Assembly (NCBI GenBank): GCA_902803365.1
Contig: CADCPU010000117.1
Location: 1-13,661, forward strand
From: Oscillospiraceae bacterium
GTDB lineage: Bacteria; Bacillota_A; Clostridia; Saccharofermentanales; Saccharofermentanaceae
Reading direction: 5' to 3'
Length of the DNA: 13,661 nt
Below are positions 1 through 6,309 of this stretch, piece by piece. The translations under genes were made by a program, and so were the position numbers. The notes below the pieces were generated by a model. The model did not search any database. It had not been told where the DNA came from and worked only from the letters and a program-made list of their open reading frames with translations. The number at the start of each line of letters is the position of its first letter. Position 1 is the stretch's first letter.

Positions 1-14
1 AAAAGAGGAGCCGT

Positions 15-617
15 ATGATGAGCGAGTTTGACGACAAGTGGTCAGAGTTTGAAGAAGAATGCAGGAGCTGCAGGGATTGCGTGCTCTGCGAGAACAGGAC
101 GAATGTCGTCATCTACCGCGGCAACCGCAAGGCTCCGCTCATGGTGATAGGCGAAGCTCCCGGCGCGACCGAGGATGAGCAGGGATTGCCGTTCGTCGGA
201 CGTTCGGGTCAGCTGTTACAGTATCTTCTCGGTTCCTTTGGCCTCACGGACAACGACTATCACATCTGCAATATCTGCAAATGCCGTCCGCCTGAAAACA
301 GGAGACCCGAGCCTTCTGAGATCAAGGCATGCAAGAAGCACCTCGGTAAGCAGTTCATGCTCGTTAAGCCGAAGGTCGTTTTGCTCTGCGGATCCACGGC
401 TTATGAGGCGTTCTTTAATTCCAAGCCTGTCATGAGTCAGGTGAGGGGAGTATTTATCGAGAAGAACGGATATGAGATCATGACGACCTTTCATCCCGCG
501 TATGCTCTGAGGAACCCGAAGATGAAGGTCCCGATGCTCGAAGATATGAAGAAAGTAGTCGACAAACTTGTTTCTTACGGGCTCATTCAGACGCCTCCTG
601 AAATAAATGCCGATTAA
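15..617 (+). CDS. Family 4 uracil-DNA glycosylase (Fe-S)
   Basis: Removes uracil from DNA (deaminated cytosine or misincorporated dUMP) as the first step of base excision repair in the cytosol. The 200-residue length is normal for family 4. Motif A is [12 protein letters not shown] (residues 46-57) followed by [10 protein letters not shown]; the uracil-binding motif HPAYALRNP starts at H160. The four [4Fe-4S] ligands are visible as C22-x2-C25 and C90-x15-C106, the spacing expected for this family. The start is a double ATG: AGAGGAG at 4-10 lies 4 bases from the first and 7 bases from the second, so the ATG at 18 may be the true start (199 residues). The upstream neighbour is outside the window. 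Family assignment is firm; no standard gene symbol is used. Confidence 0.95.
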   Translation: MMSEFDDKWSEFEEECRSCRDCVLCENRTNVVIYRGNRKAPLMVIGEAPGATEDEQGLPFVGRSGQLLQYLLGSFGLTDNDYHICNICKCRPPENRRPEPSEIKACKKHLGKQFMLVKPKVVLLCGSTAYEAFFNSKPVMSQVRGVFIEKNGYEIMTTFHPAYALRNPKMKVPMLEDMKKVVDKLVSYGLIQTPPEINAD

Positions 618-630
618 TGAAAAAAAGATG

Positions 631-659
631 TTGATTTTCGATTGCGCCTCTGCTATACT
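631..659 (+). promoter_or_regulatory. Sigma-A promoter of tRNA-Gln
   Basis: TTGATT (631-636), a 17-base spacer, and TATACT (654-659) preceded by TGC, an extended -10. The predicted start is near 666, about 18 bases before the tRNA. It lies just after the stop of the glycosylase gene, so the tRNA has its own transcript. Confidence 0.75.
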
Positions 660-683
660 TAGTGCCGTCGATTGATACGACAT

Positions 684-757
684 AGCCGAATTGTGTAATG
701 GTAGCACTCCGGTTTCTGGTACCGTCTGTTGGGGTTCGAATCCCTATTCGGCTGCCA
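684..757 (+). tRNA. tRNA-Gln (anticodon CTG)
   Basis: A full cloverleaf can be drawn. The acceptor stem AGCCGAA (684-690) pairs with TTCGGCT (747-753), followed by discriminator G754 and encoded CCA (755-757). The D arm is GTG/CAC with loop TAATGGTAG. The anticodon loop TTCTGGT (714-720) carries CTG at 716-718, reading CAG codons as glutamine. The T arm is TGGGG-TTCGAAT-CCCTA (730-746). The variable loop is short (4 bases). The first anticodon-stem pair (C709 with T725) is a mismatch; the other four pairs are intact. A second tRNA-Gln reading CAA would be expected elsewhere in the genome. Confidence 0.96.
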
Positions 758-760
758 AGT

Positions 761-793
761 CCTCAGATCTCATTGAGATCTGAGGCTTTTTTT
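761..793 (+). terminator. Intrinsic terminator after tRNA-Gln
   Basis: A perfect 11-bp stem, CCTCAGATCTC (761-771) with GAGATCTGAGG (775-785), closes a 3-base ATT loop and is followed by C and seven T (787-793). It begins three bases after the CCA end. Confidence 0.95.
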
Positions 794-815
794 ATGTTCG
801 AAAACGGCAAACGTG

Positions 816-821
816 TATAAT
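816..821 (+). promoter_or_regulatory. Probable -10 element of the HTH membrane protein gene
   Basis: A consensus TATAAT sits at 816-821, but no good -35 hexamer lies 16-18 bases upstream. The implied leader of about 117 bases (828-944) contains two weak inverted repeats: GACAT-CTC-ATGTC (841-853), and CACGGCA pairing with TGTCGTG further down. No known riboswitch was recognised in the leader. Confidence 0.45.
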
Positions 822-944
822 AAGGCTGTCTTATGCACCGGACATCTCATGTCGAGTGCGGAAAACACGGCATTTCTCGCTTTGTGTCGTGGCTTATTCC
901 CACCCGCAGTTCTATGATCACATCGTGAAAGGAGGACGGATCAA

Positions 945-2069
945 TTGGATCAGAAAAAGATCGGACAATTCCTGAAACAGCTCAGAAATGAAAAGAGTAT
1001 GACTCAGGAACAACTCGCGAAGCAGTTCAATGTCAGTTCAAGAACGGTATCCCGTTGGGAGACCGGCAGCAACCTGCCTGATATATCACTGCTCGTTGAG
1101 ATAGCAGACTTTTACGATGTGGACGTAAGAGAGATCATAGAAGGAGAGAGGAAAAGCGAGATGATGGACGAAGAATTAAGAGAAGTCGCCGATAAGATGG
1201 CGGACTATGCAGGCAACGAGAAGTTAAGGCTTTTGCGCAAGGTACAGGTAACGGGGATCATTAGTGTAATTTTGGCACTCCTGTCGCTCGTGCTCCAGGT
1301 GATAAGCTATGAACCCGACCTCAGGAGGTCGCTCGCGATATTGTTCTCGTTTGCGGTATTCGTGATGCTCGGAATCATAACTTTGTATGTTACGGGTGTC
1401 CTCGAAAAGCTCGTCAAGAAGAGGAAGCTCATGCTGACGGTGAAGATCGTTACGATCGTGCTCCTGTCGATAGGTGCATATTTTGTCACGGTAAGCGTCC
1501 TTGTGGTAGGACTTGCATCCCTGTCTATCACTACGGCGAAGATAAAGACCTGTGATGATGTATCCATGTACAGTCAGCTTATACGTAATGATAATCACGG
1601 CAACGCTGATAAGTACGGTATATGCTCGAAGGATAACTTCTATATCTTCCCTGAAAAGATAACAAGGGATATGAAGGTAGACGAGTTTGAGTTTATGTAC
1701 TATAACCCGTGGGATCCGCAGCACATTATCTATATGACAGTCGAGTATGACGATGATGCCTATGACACGGAGATGAAGCGCCTTGAGAAAGCGGGCGTTG
1801 AGGAATATGAGGGAATATATCTTGTAACGGGTGAGCCTGAAGGTTACGACATCGTGGCAATGAATTCGGATGATTATCACGGCTTTGTCTATGCGATGAT
1901 CCCTGAGGACGGTAATGAAAATAAGATCACGTATGTCGGAATATGGTTCTGTAACTACTTCCTTGATGCCGATGTTCACGACTATATGCCTGACAGATAC
2001 CTGCTCCCGGGATTCGATGCGACAGGTGACAATGCATATCGCGAAAAGAAACTCAGCGAAAACAAATGA
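945..2069 (+). CDS. Xre-family HTH regulator fused to a membrane domain
   Basis: A 374-residue protein. Residues about 7-60 form an HTH_3/Xre DNA-binding domain (MTQEQLAKQFNVSSRTVSRWETG region at 19-41). Residues about 103-122, 129-151 and 163-195 are hydrophobic and likely cross the membrane three or four times. Residues about 200-374 form a polar, acidic, Tyr- and Asp-rich domain that I do not recognise. The layout suggests a membrane-tethered regulator in which the C-terminal domain senses something and the N-terminal domain binds DNA; the side of the membrane on which the C-terminal domain lies depends on the segment count. The start is TTG at 945, placed by AAAGGAGG (928-935) 9 bases upstream. 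There is no partner gene to indicate the target. Confidence 0.8.
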   Translation: MDQKKIGQFLKQLRNEKSMTQEQLAKQFNVSSRTVSRWETGSNLPDISLLVEIADFYDVDVREIIEGERKSEMMDEELREVADKMADYAGNEKLRLLRKVQVTGIISVILALLSLVLQVISYEPDLRRSLAILFSFAVFVMLGIITLYVTGVLEKLVKKRKLMLTVKIVTIVLLSIGAYFVTVSVLVVGLASLSITTAKIKTCDDVSMYSQLIRNDNHGNADKYGICSKDNFYIFPEKITRDMKVDEFEFMYYNPWDPQHIIYMTVEYDDDAYDTEMKRLEKAGVEEYEGIYLVTGEPEGYDIVAMNSDDYHGFVYAMIPEDGNENKITYVGIWFCNYFLDADVHDYMPDRYLLPGFDATGDNAYREKKLSENK

Positions 2070-2089
2070 AAATAAATGAAAAGATTTGA

Positions 2090-2118
2090 TTGACAAAACA
2101 AAAGTCGCGGTCTATTAT
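2090..2118 (+). promoter_or_regulatory. Near-consensus promoter of the DeoR gene
   Basis: TTGACA (2090-2095), exactly 17 bases, then TATTAT (2113-2118). The expected start of transcription, seven bases after the -10, is A2125, the A of the chosen ATG. The promoter lies within the upstream extension of the open frame (TTG at 2086), which argues against the longer start. Confidence 0.7.
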
Positions 2119-2124
2119 GACAGC

Positions 2125-2898
2125 ATGATTAATTTGGAACGCAGAAAACAGATATTGGATCTTTTGGCGGAAGTCGGCTCTCTTAAGACTACCGAGCTTT
2201 CCGAACGCCTTAATGTCACGGGTGCAACCATAAGGACAGACCTTCGCGACCTCGCGAGGGAAGGCGCGATCGTCCGTTTTCACGGCGGTGTCAAGCTTCC
2301 TGAAGAGAAGCACGAAGAGTTCAGCGAGAACTACATGGTGCGTTCCATCACTCACGTAGACGAGAAGACTGCCATAGGCAGAGCAGCAGCGGAGCTTGTA
2401 GGCTCGGGCGATACCATCTTTATGGACGCGAGCTCGACCACATTCCATATGATCCCTCATCTCAAGTACAGGGATGACGTTACTGTCGTAACCAACGGTA
2501 TCCATACGGCAATGGAGCTCCAGCATCACAATAACTTCAAATCGATAATACTCATCGGAGGCATGTTAAGACCCCATTCGGGTGCCATCGAAGGCGTTGT
2601 AAGCCGCGAGATGGTAAACAGGCTCAGCGGTGAGTATTATTTTGTTTCCGGTAACGGTTTTTCAGAGAGCATCGGATTGTCGGGCAACAACTTCTTTGAG
2701 CTCGAGCTCAAGAGGATGTGCGCAGAGCGCTGTAAGCACATAGTCGCGCTCGTTGATTCGACCAAGATCGGTGCGGATTCCGCTTCGTCGTTCATACCGA
2801 TAGAGAGGATCGATTATCTGATCACGGACAGCAAGATAAAGCAGGAAGACGTCGACCGCTTCCACGCTCACGGAATAAACGTTATCATCGCCAAATGA
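2125..2898 (+). CDS. DeoR-family transcriptional regulator
   Basis: A 257-residue cytosolic repressor-type protein; family members bind sugar phosphates. The N-terminal winged HTH (residues about 3-56) has the family signature: RRKQILDLL, then LNVTGATIRTDLRDLAREG and RFHGG. The DeoRC sensor domain (about 74-230) shows MDASSTT (100-106), VVTNGIHTAMEL, LIGGMLRPHSGAIEG and VDSTKIG (210-216). The start at ATG 2125 gives the usual N-terminus (MINLERRKQ); an upstream TTG (2086) would add 13 residues but precedes the promoter. No Shine-Dalgarno sequence is visible before 2125, consistent with a leaderless message. The protein is an orphan regulator: no sugar kinase, aldolase or transporter gene is adjacent, so the effector cannot be named. 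Its stop codon abuts the stop of the facing AraC gene. Confidence 0.9.
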   Translation: MINLERRKQILDLLAEVGSLKTTELSERLNVTGATIRTDLRDLAREGAIVRFHGGVKLPEEKHEEFSENYMVRSITHVDEKTAIGRAAAELVGSGDTIFMDASSTTFHMIPHLKYRDDVTVVTNGIHTAMELQHHNNFKSIILIGGMLRPHSGAIEGVVSREMVNRLSGEYYFVSGNGFSESIGLSGNNFFELELKRMCAERCKHIVALVDSTKIGADSASSFIPIERIDYLITDSKIKQEDVDRFHAHGINVIIAK

Positions 2899-2932
2899 TC
2901 AGCTCCTGCTGTAGTTCTGGCGATATTTTTTT
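2887..2932 (+). terminator. Possible intrinsic terminator spanning the convergent gene ends
   Basis: ATCGCCA (2887-2893) pairs with TGGCGAT (2918-2924). Within the 24-base loop a second small stem, CAGC-TCCT-GCTG (2900-2911), can form. One base later come seven T (2926-2932). The left arm is in the last DeoR codons and the right arm and T run are in the last AraC codons. The minus strand has no T run on the other side, so it would serve only the DeoR transcript. Confidence 0.5.
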
Positions 2933-3828
2933 GGTGAGATGCTGAACTGCTGCTTAAACTTCGTGATGAAGTAGCTCGTGTTGGAGAAGCCCACTTCGCG
3001 CGCGATCTGCTCGACAGAGAAATCAGTCGTGACGATGAGGCGCTCGGCTTCATTTATCTTCAGGTAATTGATGTATTCGGTAAATCCCATACCGACGGCA
3101 TTTGAGAAAGAGCGCGAGAAATAACTGTTGCTCATGCCGATCGACTTGGCAAGATCTTCCGCTCTGAGATTGCTCTTGTATTCGCGCTCGACAAGCTCGA
3201 GAACAGGTGCGATCTTCTTGATCTTCTCTTCTTCCTGAGAAGGGAAGGGCTTGTTGAAATATTCGTCTTCCCACTTATCGAGGACGAAGAGTGTTATATT
3301 CGTAAGTTCGTTCCTGATCCTTAAGCGGTGGAAGTTCTTCTGTTCATCATATGCTACGACGAGAGACTTGATGCTCTTCGGGATGTCGGTATTATCGAGC
3401 TCCTTGGCCGTGAACCTGTGGCTTTCCGGCTTGATGATGTTATGAAGGGACATGTAGCGTCCCATCTCGGATGATGTGACAGTTCCGCAGAGGACGAACT
3501 TAGGGTCGACCTGCATGCAGACGTACTTACAGCCGCGCTTTCTCTCGAATGAATGGATCTCGCCCGGGAGTATTACCCAGAGCTCGCCTGACTTGGCGAT
3601 AAATGTCTTGTCCTTGAGCGTGATCTTGACTTCGCTCGAGAGGACATAGATCAATTCGATGTAGGAATGATAGTGCGGTTCAATGACTGCAAGATGCTCG
3701 CCGTTGGCCTCGTAATTGGAGATGAAGCAGAAAAAATCGTTGTGCCTGTCCATGCGCACATTCTCGTACGATACATCGGTGTCGATGCGATCAAACATTT
3801 TTTGCATGGTCATATCAAATAATGACAT
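2899..3828 (-). CDS. AraC-family regulator with cupin sensor domain
   Basis: A 309-residue cytosolic regulator. The N-terminal cupin-like domain (about 38-110) has PHYHSYIE with H52, H54 and E58, and PGEIHS with H92, the His-x-His...Glu...His pattern of metal or ligand-binding cupins in sugar-sensing AraC proteins. The C-terminal AraC DNA-binding domain (about 207-306) has two HTHs: LRAEDLAKSIGMSNSYFSRS (221-240), then the second from about 270 (SVEQIAREVGFSNTSYF). The start is fixed by GGAGGGGG (minus-strand reading of 3835-3842), 6 bases upstream of ATG 3828. It is divergent from the pseudoesterase gene across 229 bases and is the natural candidate regulator of that promoter. It converges on the DeoR gene with no base between the two stop codons. 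The effector is unknown. Confidence 0.92.
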   Translation of the reverse strand: MSLFDMTMQKMFDRIDTDVSYENVRMDRHNDFFCFISNYEANGEHLAVIEPHYHSYIELIYVLSSEVKITLKDKTFIAKSGELWVILPGEIHSFERKRGCKYVCMQVDPKFVLCGTVTSSEMGRYMSLHNIIKPESHRFTAKELDNTDIPKSIKSLVVAYDEQKNFHRLRIRNELTNITLFVLDKWEDEYFNKPFPSQEEEKIKKIAPVLELVEREYKSNLRAEDLAKSIGMSNSYFSRSFSNAVGMGFTEYINYLKINEAERLIVTTDFSVEQIAREVGFSNTSYFITKFKQQFSISPKKYRQNYSRS

Positions 3829-3862
3829 TTTCGGCCCCCTCCATCGAAAATGAATTTTGACA

Positions 3863-3891
3863 ATAATAGCACTTTTTTGCAGTGATTTTAA
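3863..3891 (-). promoter_or_regulatory. Candidate promoter of the divergent AraC gene
   Basis: Read on the minus strand: TTAAAA (3891-3886), a 17-base spacer, then TATTAT (3868-3863), giving a start near 3856 and a leader of about 28 bases that contains the GGAGGGGG ribosome site. The -35 is weak (four of six). The surrounding AT-richness makes chance matches likely. Confidence 0.35.
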
Positions 3892-3902
3892 TATTTTTTT
3901 GC
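3873..3902. repeat. TTTTTTGC direct repeat in the divergent intergenic region
   Basis: TTTTTTGC occurs at 3873-3880 and 3895-3902, 22 bases apart, about two helical turns. This is the kind of spacing used by AraC-type dimers, and the first copy falls in the candidate AraC promoter. It may also be only AT-rich background. Confidence 0.25.
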
Positions 3903-3965
3903 GTTTTTCGGCATTTTACATAACAAATATTGCTATTTGATGTGCAGTTTACCTCTTCGGATTTA

Positions 3966-4009
3966 ACCTTTAGTTCGACCTCGAAAATTTTAAGACCTTT
4001 ATGTATAAT
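3966..4009 (+). promoter_or_regulatory. Activator-type promoter region of the pseudoesterase operon
   Basis: A perfect -10, TATAAT, is at 4004-4009, but the -35 position (3981-3986) reads TCGAAA, unlike TTGACA. Overlapping that position is the dyad TTCGA-CC-TCGAA (3974-3985). ACCTTTA occurs twice, at 3966-3972 and 3995-4001. A strong -10 without a -35 suggests the promoter needs an activator, plausibly one of the two flanking AraC proteins. Which site is bound is not known. Confidence 0.5.
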
Positions 4010-4057
4010 ATTATGTTGAAGAGAAAGACACATTTATATATTGAAGGACGTAAAGCA

Positions 4058-6298
4058 ATGGAAGTAAATCCGATCAAACTGCCGAGTTGGCTCACAGAGA
4101 AAGGCGTTTTCCAGCAAGGCGTCGAACTCGTGATCGACGGCTATGCCGCACCGAGTGCGACGATCACGCTCGAGATCGTTAAGGATCCGACCGACGGCAG
4201 ACGAGTATCCAAGCTCGATACCGAATACGGTGTCATCTTGAGTCTTGAGACTACAACATCAGGAAAAGGTCATTTTGAATTCAGGGTCCCGCCTTACAAG
4301 GCATCCACTGATACATATACTTTTATCTTCAACTGTTTCTCGGAAAACGTCACGATCAAGGACATAAGATGCGGTGACGTCTGGGTGTTCCTCGGTTCCG
4401 AACTCCTGTCGGTACCGATCAGCAAGGCCAATGCCTCACAGGCTCCGATGAAGCGAAGCGTAATGAGCCTCATAAGGTTCATGGCACCTCCGAGGAACGG
4501 CGCTGCTCATAAGGGCGACGATCTTCCGGCTGATCCGGCTTCCTACTATGAGAACACATCATGGATCAAGGTAACTGATACCAAGGAACTCGCGGCAGTA
4601 TCTTCCGCGGCGTTCTCCTTTGCATACAGTCTGGCTGAGCAGATCCTCTATCCTGTAGGCGTAGTCGATCTGTCTAATGCCGATTCGACGATCCTCTCGT
4701 GGATATCACGCGAGGCGTGCGATGATCAGGTAGCACTTTCGGATTACCTGAAGGCACAGGGGCTCTATGTAAGCAAAGATGATTACACCAAGCTTCTTGA
4801 GGCAGATCATGCAAAAAATGAGATCAAGAAGCTCACTGAAGAGATAAAGACAGAGGAAGAGGTCAAGGACTTCGATCTCGAGAAGACCAGAAGGATCAAT
4901 ATCCTCGAGGAAAAAGAAGAGGACGATAAGGAACTCGATTTCCCTAATACATCGAGCAAGCCTGCTGAAGCAAAGACGGCTGAGCCGTTGTCCGCGAGTG
5001 CGGCAATGAACCTGGACTTCGGGCTTTTCGAGCAGGAAGCAAAGAGCAAGAAGGAAAAAGAGGAAGAGATCCCTTATATCGAGCCGAAGTTCCGTATCGC
5101 AACGATGTACAATTCCAAGCTCGCTCCTCTCAACAAGCTCACGATCAGGGGCATGTGCTTTGCTCCGAATAATGTCGAGAAGATGTTCGGCAGATACGAT
5201 CTCCTTCTCATGGGACTCCTGCAGACTCTCGTCAGCGTATTCGAACCGAAGGAAGTTTTGGACGACGACAAGATGCCGTCCTTCCTTGTTATGGCTATGC
5301 ATCCGGATGCGGTAGATTTTGATAATCCATATTCCGTACTCGAATTCAACGAGAACATGAGCGCATTCCTTCGAAGGCTCACGATGCCTGCAGGTATCGT
5401 AAGCTGCCACGATCTCCTGCTGCCTGATAAGACGAAGAGCTTTACGCTCGGTTCAAGGCTCGCGGTCATCGCGCTCGGTACGCACTTTACGCCTAAGATG
5501 CCTAAGTCCTGTCCTGAATGTATCGGAGCAGAGCGCGCAGGCAACAAGCTCATCTTGAGCTTCGATAACCTCGCTGACGGCTTAAGGCTCGCCGAGAATG
5601 AATCGATCCTTCGAGGCTTCTCCATCTGCGGTGCAGACAGAGTCTACTATCCTGCTAAGGCCCGTATCCTTCACGGCGTAAGGGTCATGGTCTGGAGAGA
5701 CGATATAAGAGAACCTGTCAGCGTAACTTACGGATTTGAGCCGTTCCCGCACGACGCGACGTTCAAGAATCTCGCGGACCTTCCGGTACTGCCGTTCAGA
5801 TTCGACAGGGAAGCATCATTCTATTCGCCTGACCTGTTCTTCGCTTCATGCGATAAGCTGACATTCGTCGGTAAGGCCGAAAGAGACGACGAGTTCTCAC
5901 GCCTTAAGATATTCAAGACGTTCAAGGGTAACGGTGCGATCGACATCGATACGATGAACAAGACCGAGGGAAGCAGCTCGCTCCACATCAAGTACGAGAC
6001 GGAGAACAGCCTCTACGGATTCGAGCCTGATCTTACTTATGCTTCGGTCATGGCACCGATCGAACTTCCGAGAAGAAGAAGGATCTCGATCGACGTGTTC
6101 AACCCTGAGCAGACGAAGAAGAAACTCAGGATCGAGGGATTCAAGGGCGAAGCCGACATCAAGCAGCAGCTTACCTGGCAGACGCTCATCCTTGACTACG
6201 ACGGTCCGGGCGACATCAAACTCGACAGTCTGAGGATCTACATTGAGGACAGCGGCAGGAACGGTGAGATATATATCGATAACATCATATTCATATAA
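4058..6298 (+). CDS. Sialate O-acetylesterase-like pseudoenzyme, cytosolic
   Basis: A 746-residue protein with no signal peptide. I recognise the order of sialate O-acetylesterase (SGNH hydrolase) elements: N-terminal beta domain (WLTEKGVFQQGVELVIDGYA), CGDVWVFLGSELLSVPI (105-121) where active enzymes have GEVW...GQSNM, YPVGVVDLSNADSTILSW (198-215) for PIGLI..WGGTP..AW, MYNSKLAPLNKLTIRGMCFAPNN (350-372) for YNGMI.P...I.G..WYQGES, LGSRLAVIAL (464-473), and a beta domain ending GLP.PFR-like (574-581). The catalytic Ser position holds E115, Gly-Gly-Thr is A208-D209-S210, QGE is P370-N371-N372, and no His is found in the His motif before G465. A Glu/Lys-rich insert (about 252-340) and an extra C-terminal beta-rich domain (about 584-746) are added. 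The start at 4058 is set by GAAGGA (4043-4048); the longer frame would begin inside the promoter. The fold call is by eye; a binding or sensing role is inference. Confidence 0.6.
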   Translation: MEVNPIKLPSWLTEKGVFQQGVELVIDGYAAPSATITLEIVKDPTDGRRVSKLDTEYGVILSLETTTSGKGHFEFRVPPYKASTDTYTFIFNCFSENVTIKDIRCGDVWVFLGSELLSVPISKANASQAPMKRSVMSLIRFMAPPRNGAAHKGDDLPADPASYYENTSWIKVTDTKELAAVSSAAFSFAYSLAEQILYPVGVVDLSNADSTILSWISREACDDQVALSDYLKAQGLYVSKDDYTKLLEADHAKNEIKKLTEEIKTEEEVKDFDLEKTRRINILEEKEEDDKELDFPNTSSKPAEAKTAEPLSASAAMNLDFGLFEQEAKSKKEKEEEIPYIEPKFRIATMYNSKLAPLNKLTIRGMCFAPNNVEKMFGRYDLLLMGLLQTLVSVFEPKEVLDDDKMPSFLVMAMHPDAVDFDNPYSVLEFNENMSAFLRRLTMPAGIVSCHDLLLPDKTKSFTLGSRLAVIALGTHFTPKMPKSCPECIGAERAGNKLILSFDNLADGLRLAENESILRGFSICGADRVYYPAKARILHGVRVMVWRDDIREPVSVTYGFEPFPHDATFKNLADLPVLPFRFDREASFYSPDLFFASCDKLTFVGKAERDDEFSRLKIFKTFKGNGAIDIDTMNKTEGSSSLHIKYETENSLYGFEPDLTYASVMAPIELPRRRRISIDVFNPEQTKKKLRIEGFKGEADIKQQLTWQTLILDYDGPGDIKLDSLRIYIEDSGRNGEIYIDNIIFI

Positions 6299-6309
6299 GG
6301 AGGAAGAGC

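Noticed and set aside
216..707. 163-residue minus-strand frame reaching into the tRNA gene
   Set aside because: Antisense of the glycosylase and overlapping a clear tRNA; no protein motif.
2050..2084. AT-rich repeat of AAATGAAAA type after the HTH gene, considered as a regulatory repeat
   Set aside because: Two short imperfect copies in AT-rich spacer; too little to separate from chance.
1224..2096. 290-residue open frame on the minus strand opposite the HTH membrane protein
   Set aside because: Composition is random (Arg/His/Ile-rich), no motif, no ribosome site; the plus-strand protein has clear HTH and membrane segments.
4001..4057. ATG 4001 as start of the pseudoesterase
   Set aside because: That ATG lies just before the -10 element (4004-4009), so it would not be transcribed; ATG 4058 has GAAGGA at the right distance.
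4706..5410. 234-residue minus-strand frame with Leu/Phe-rich stretches
   Set aside because: Mirror of the Glu/Lys-rich insert of the pseudoesterase; Glu and Lys codons read backwards give Leu and Phe.
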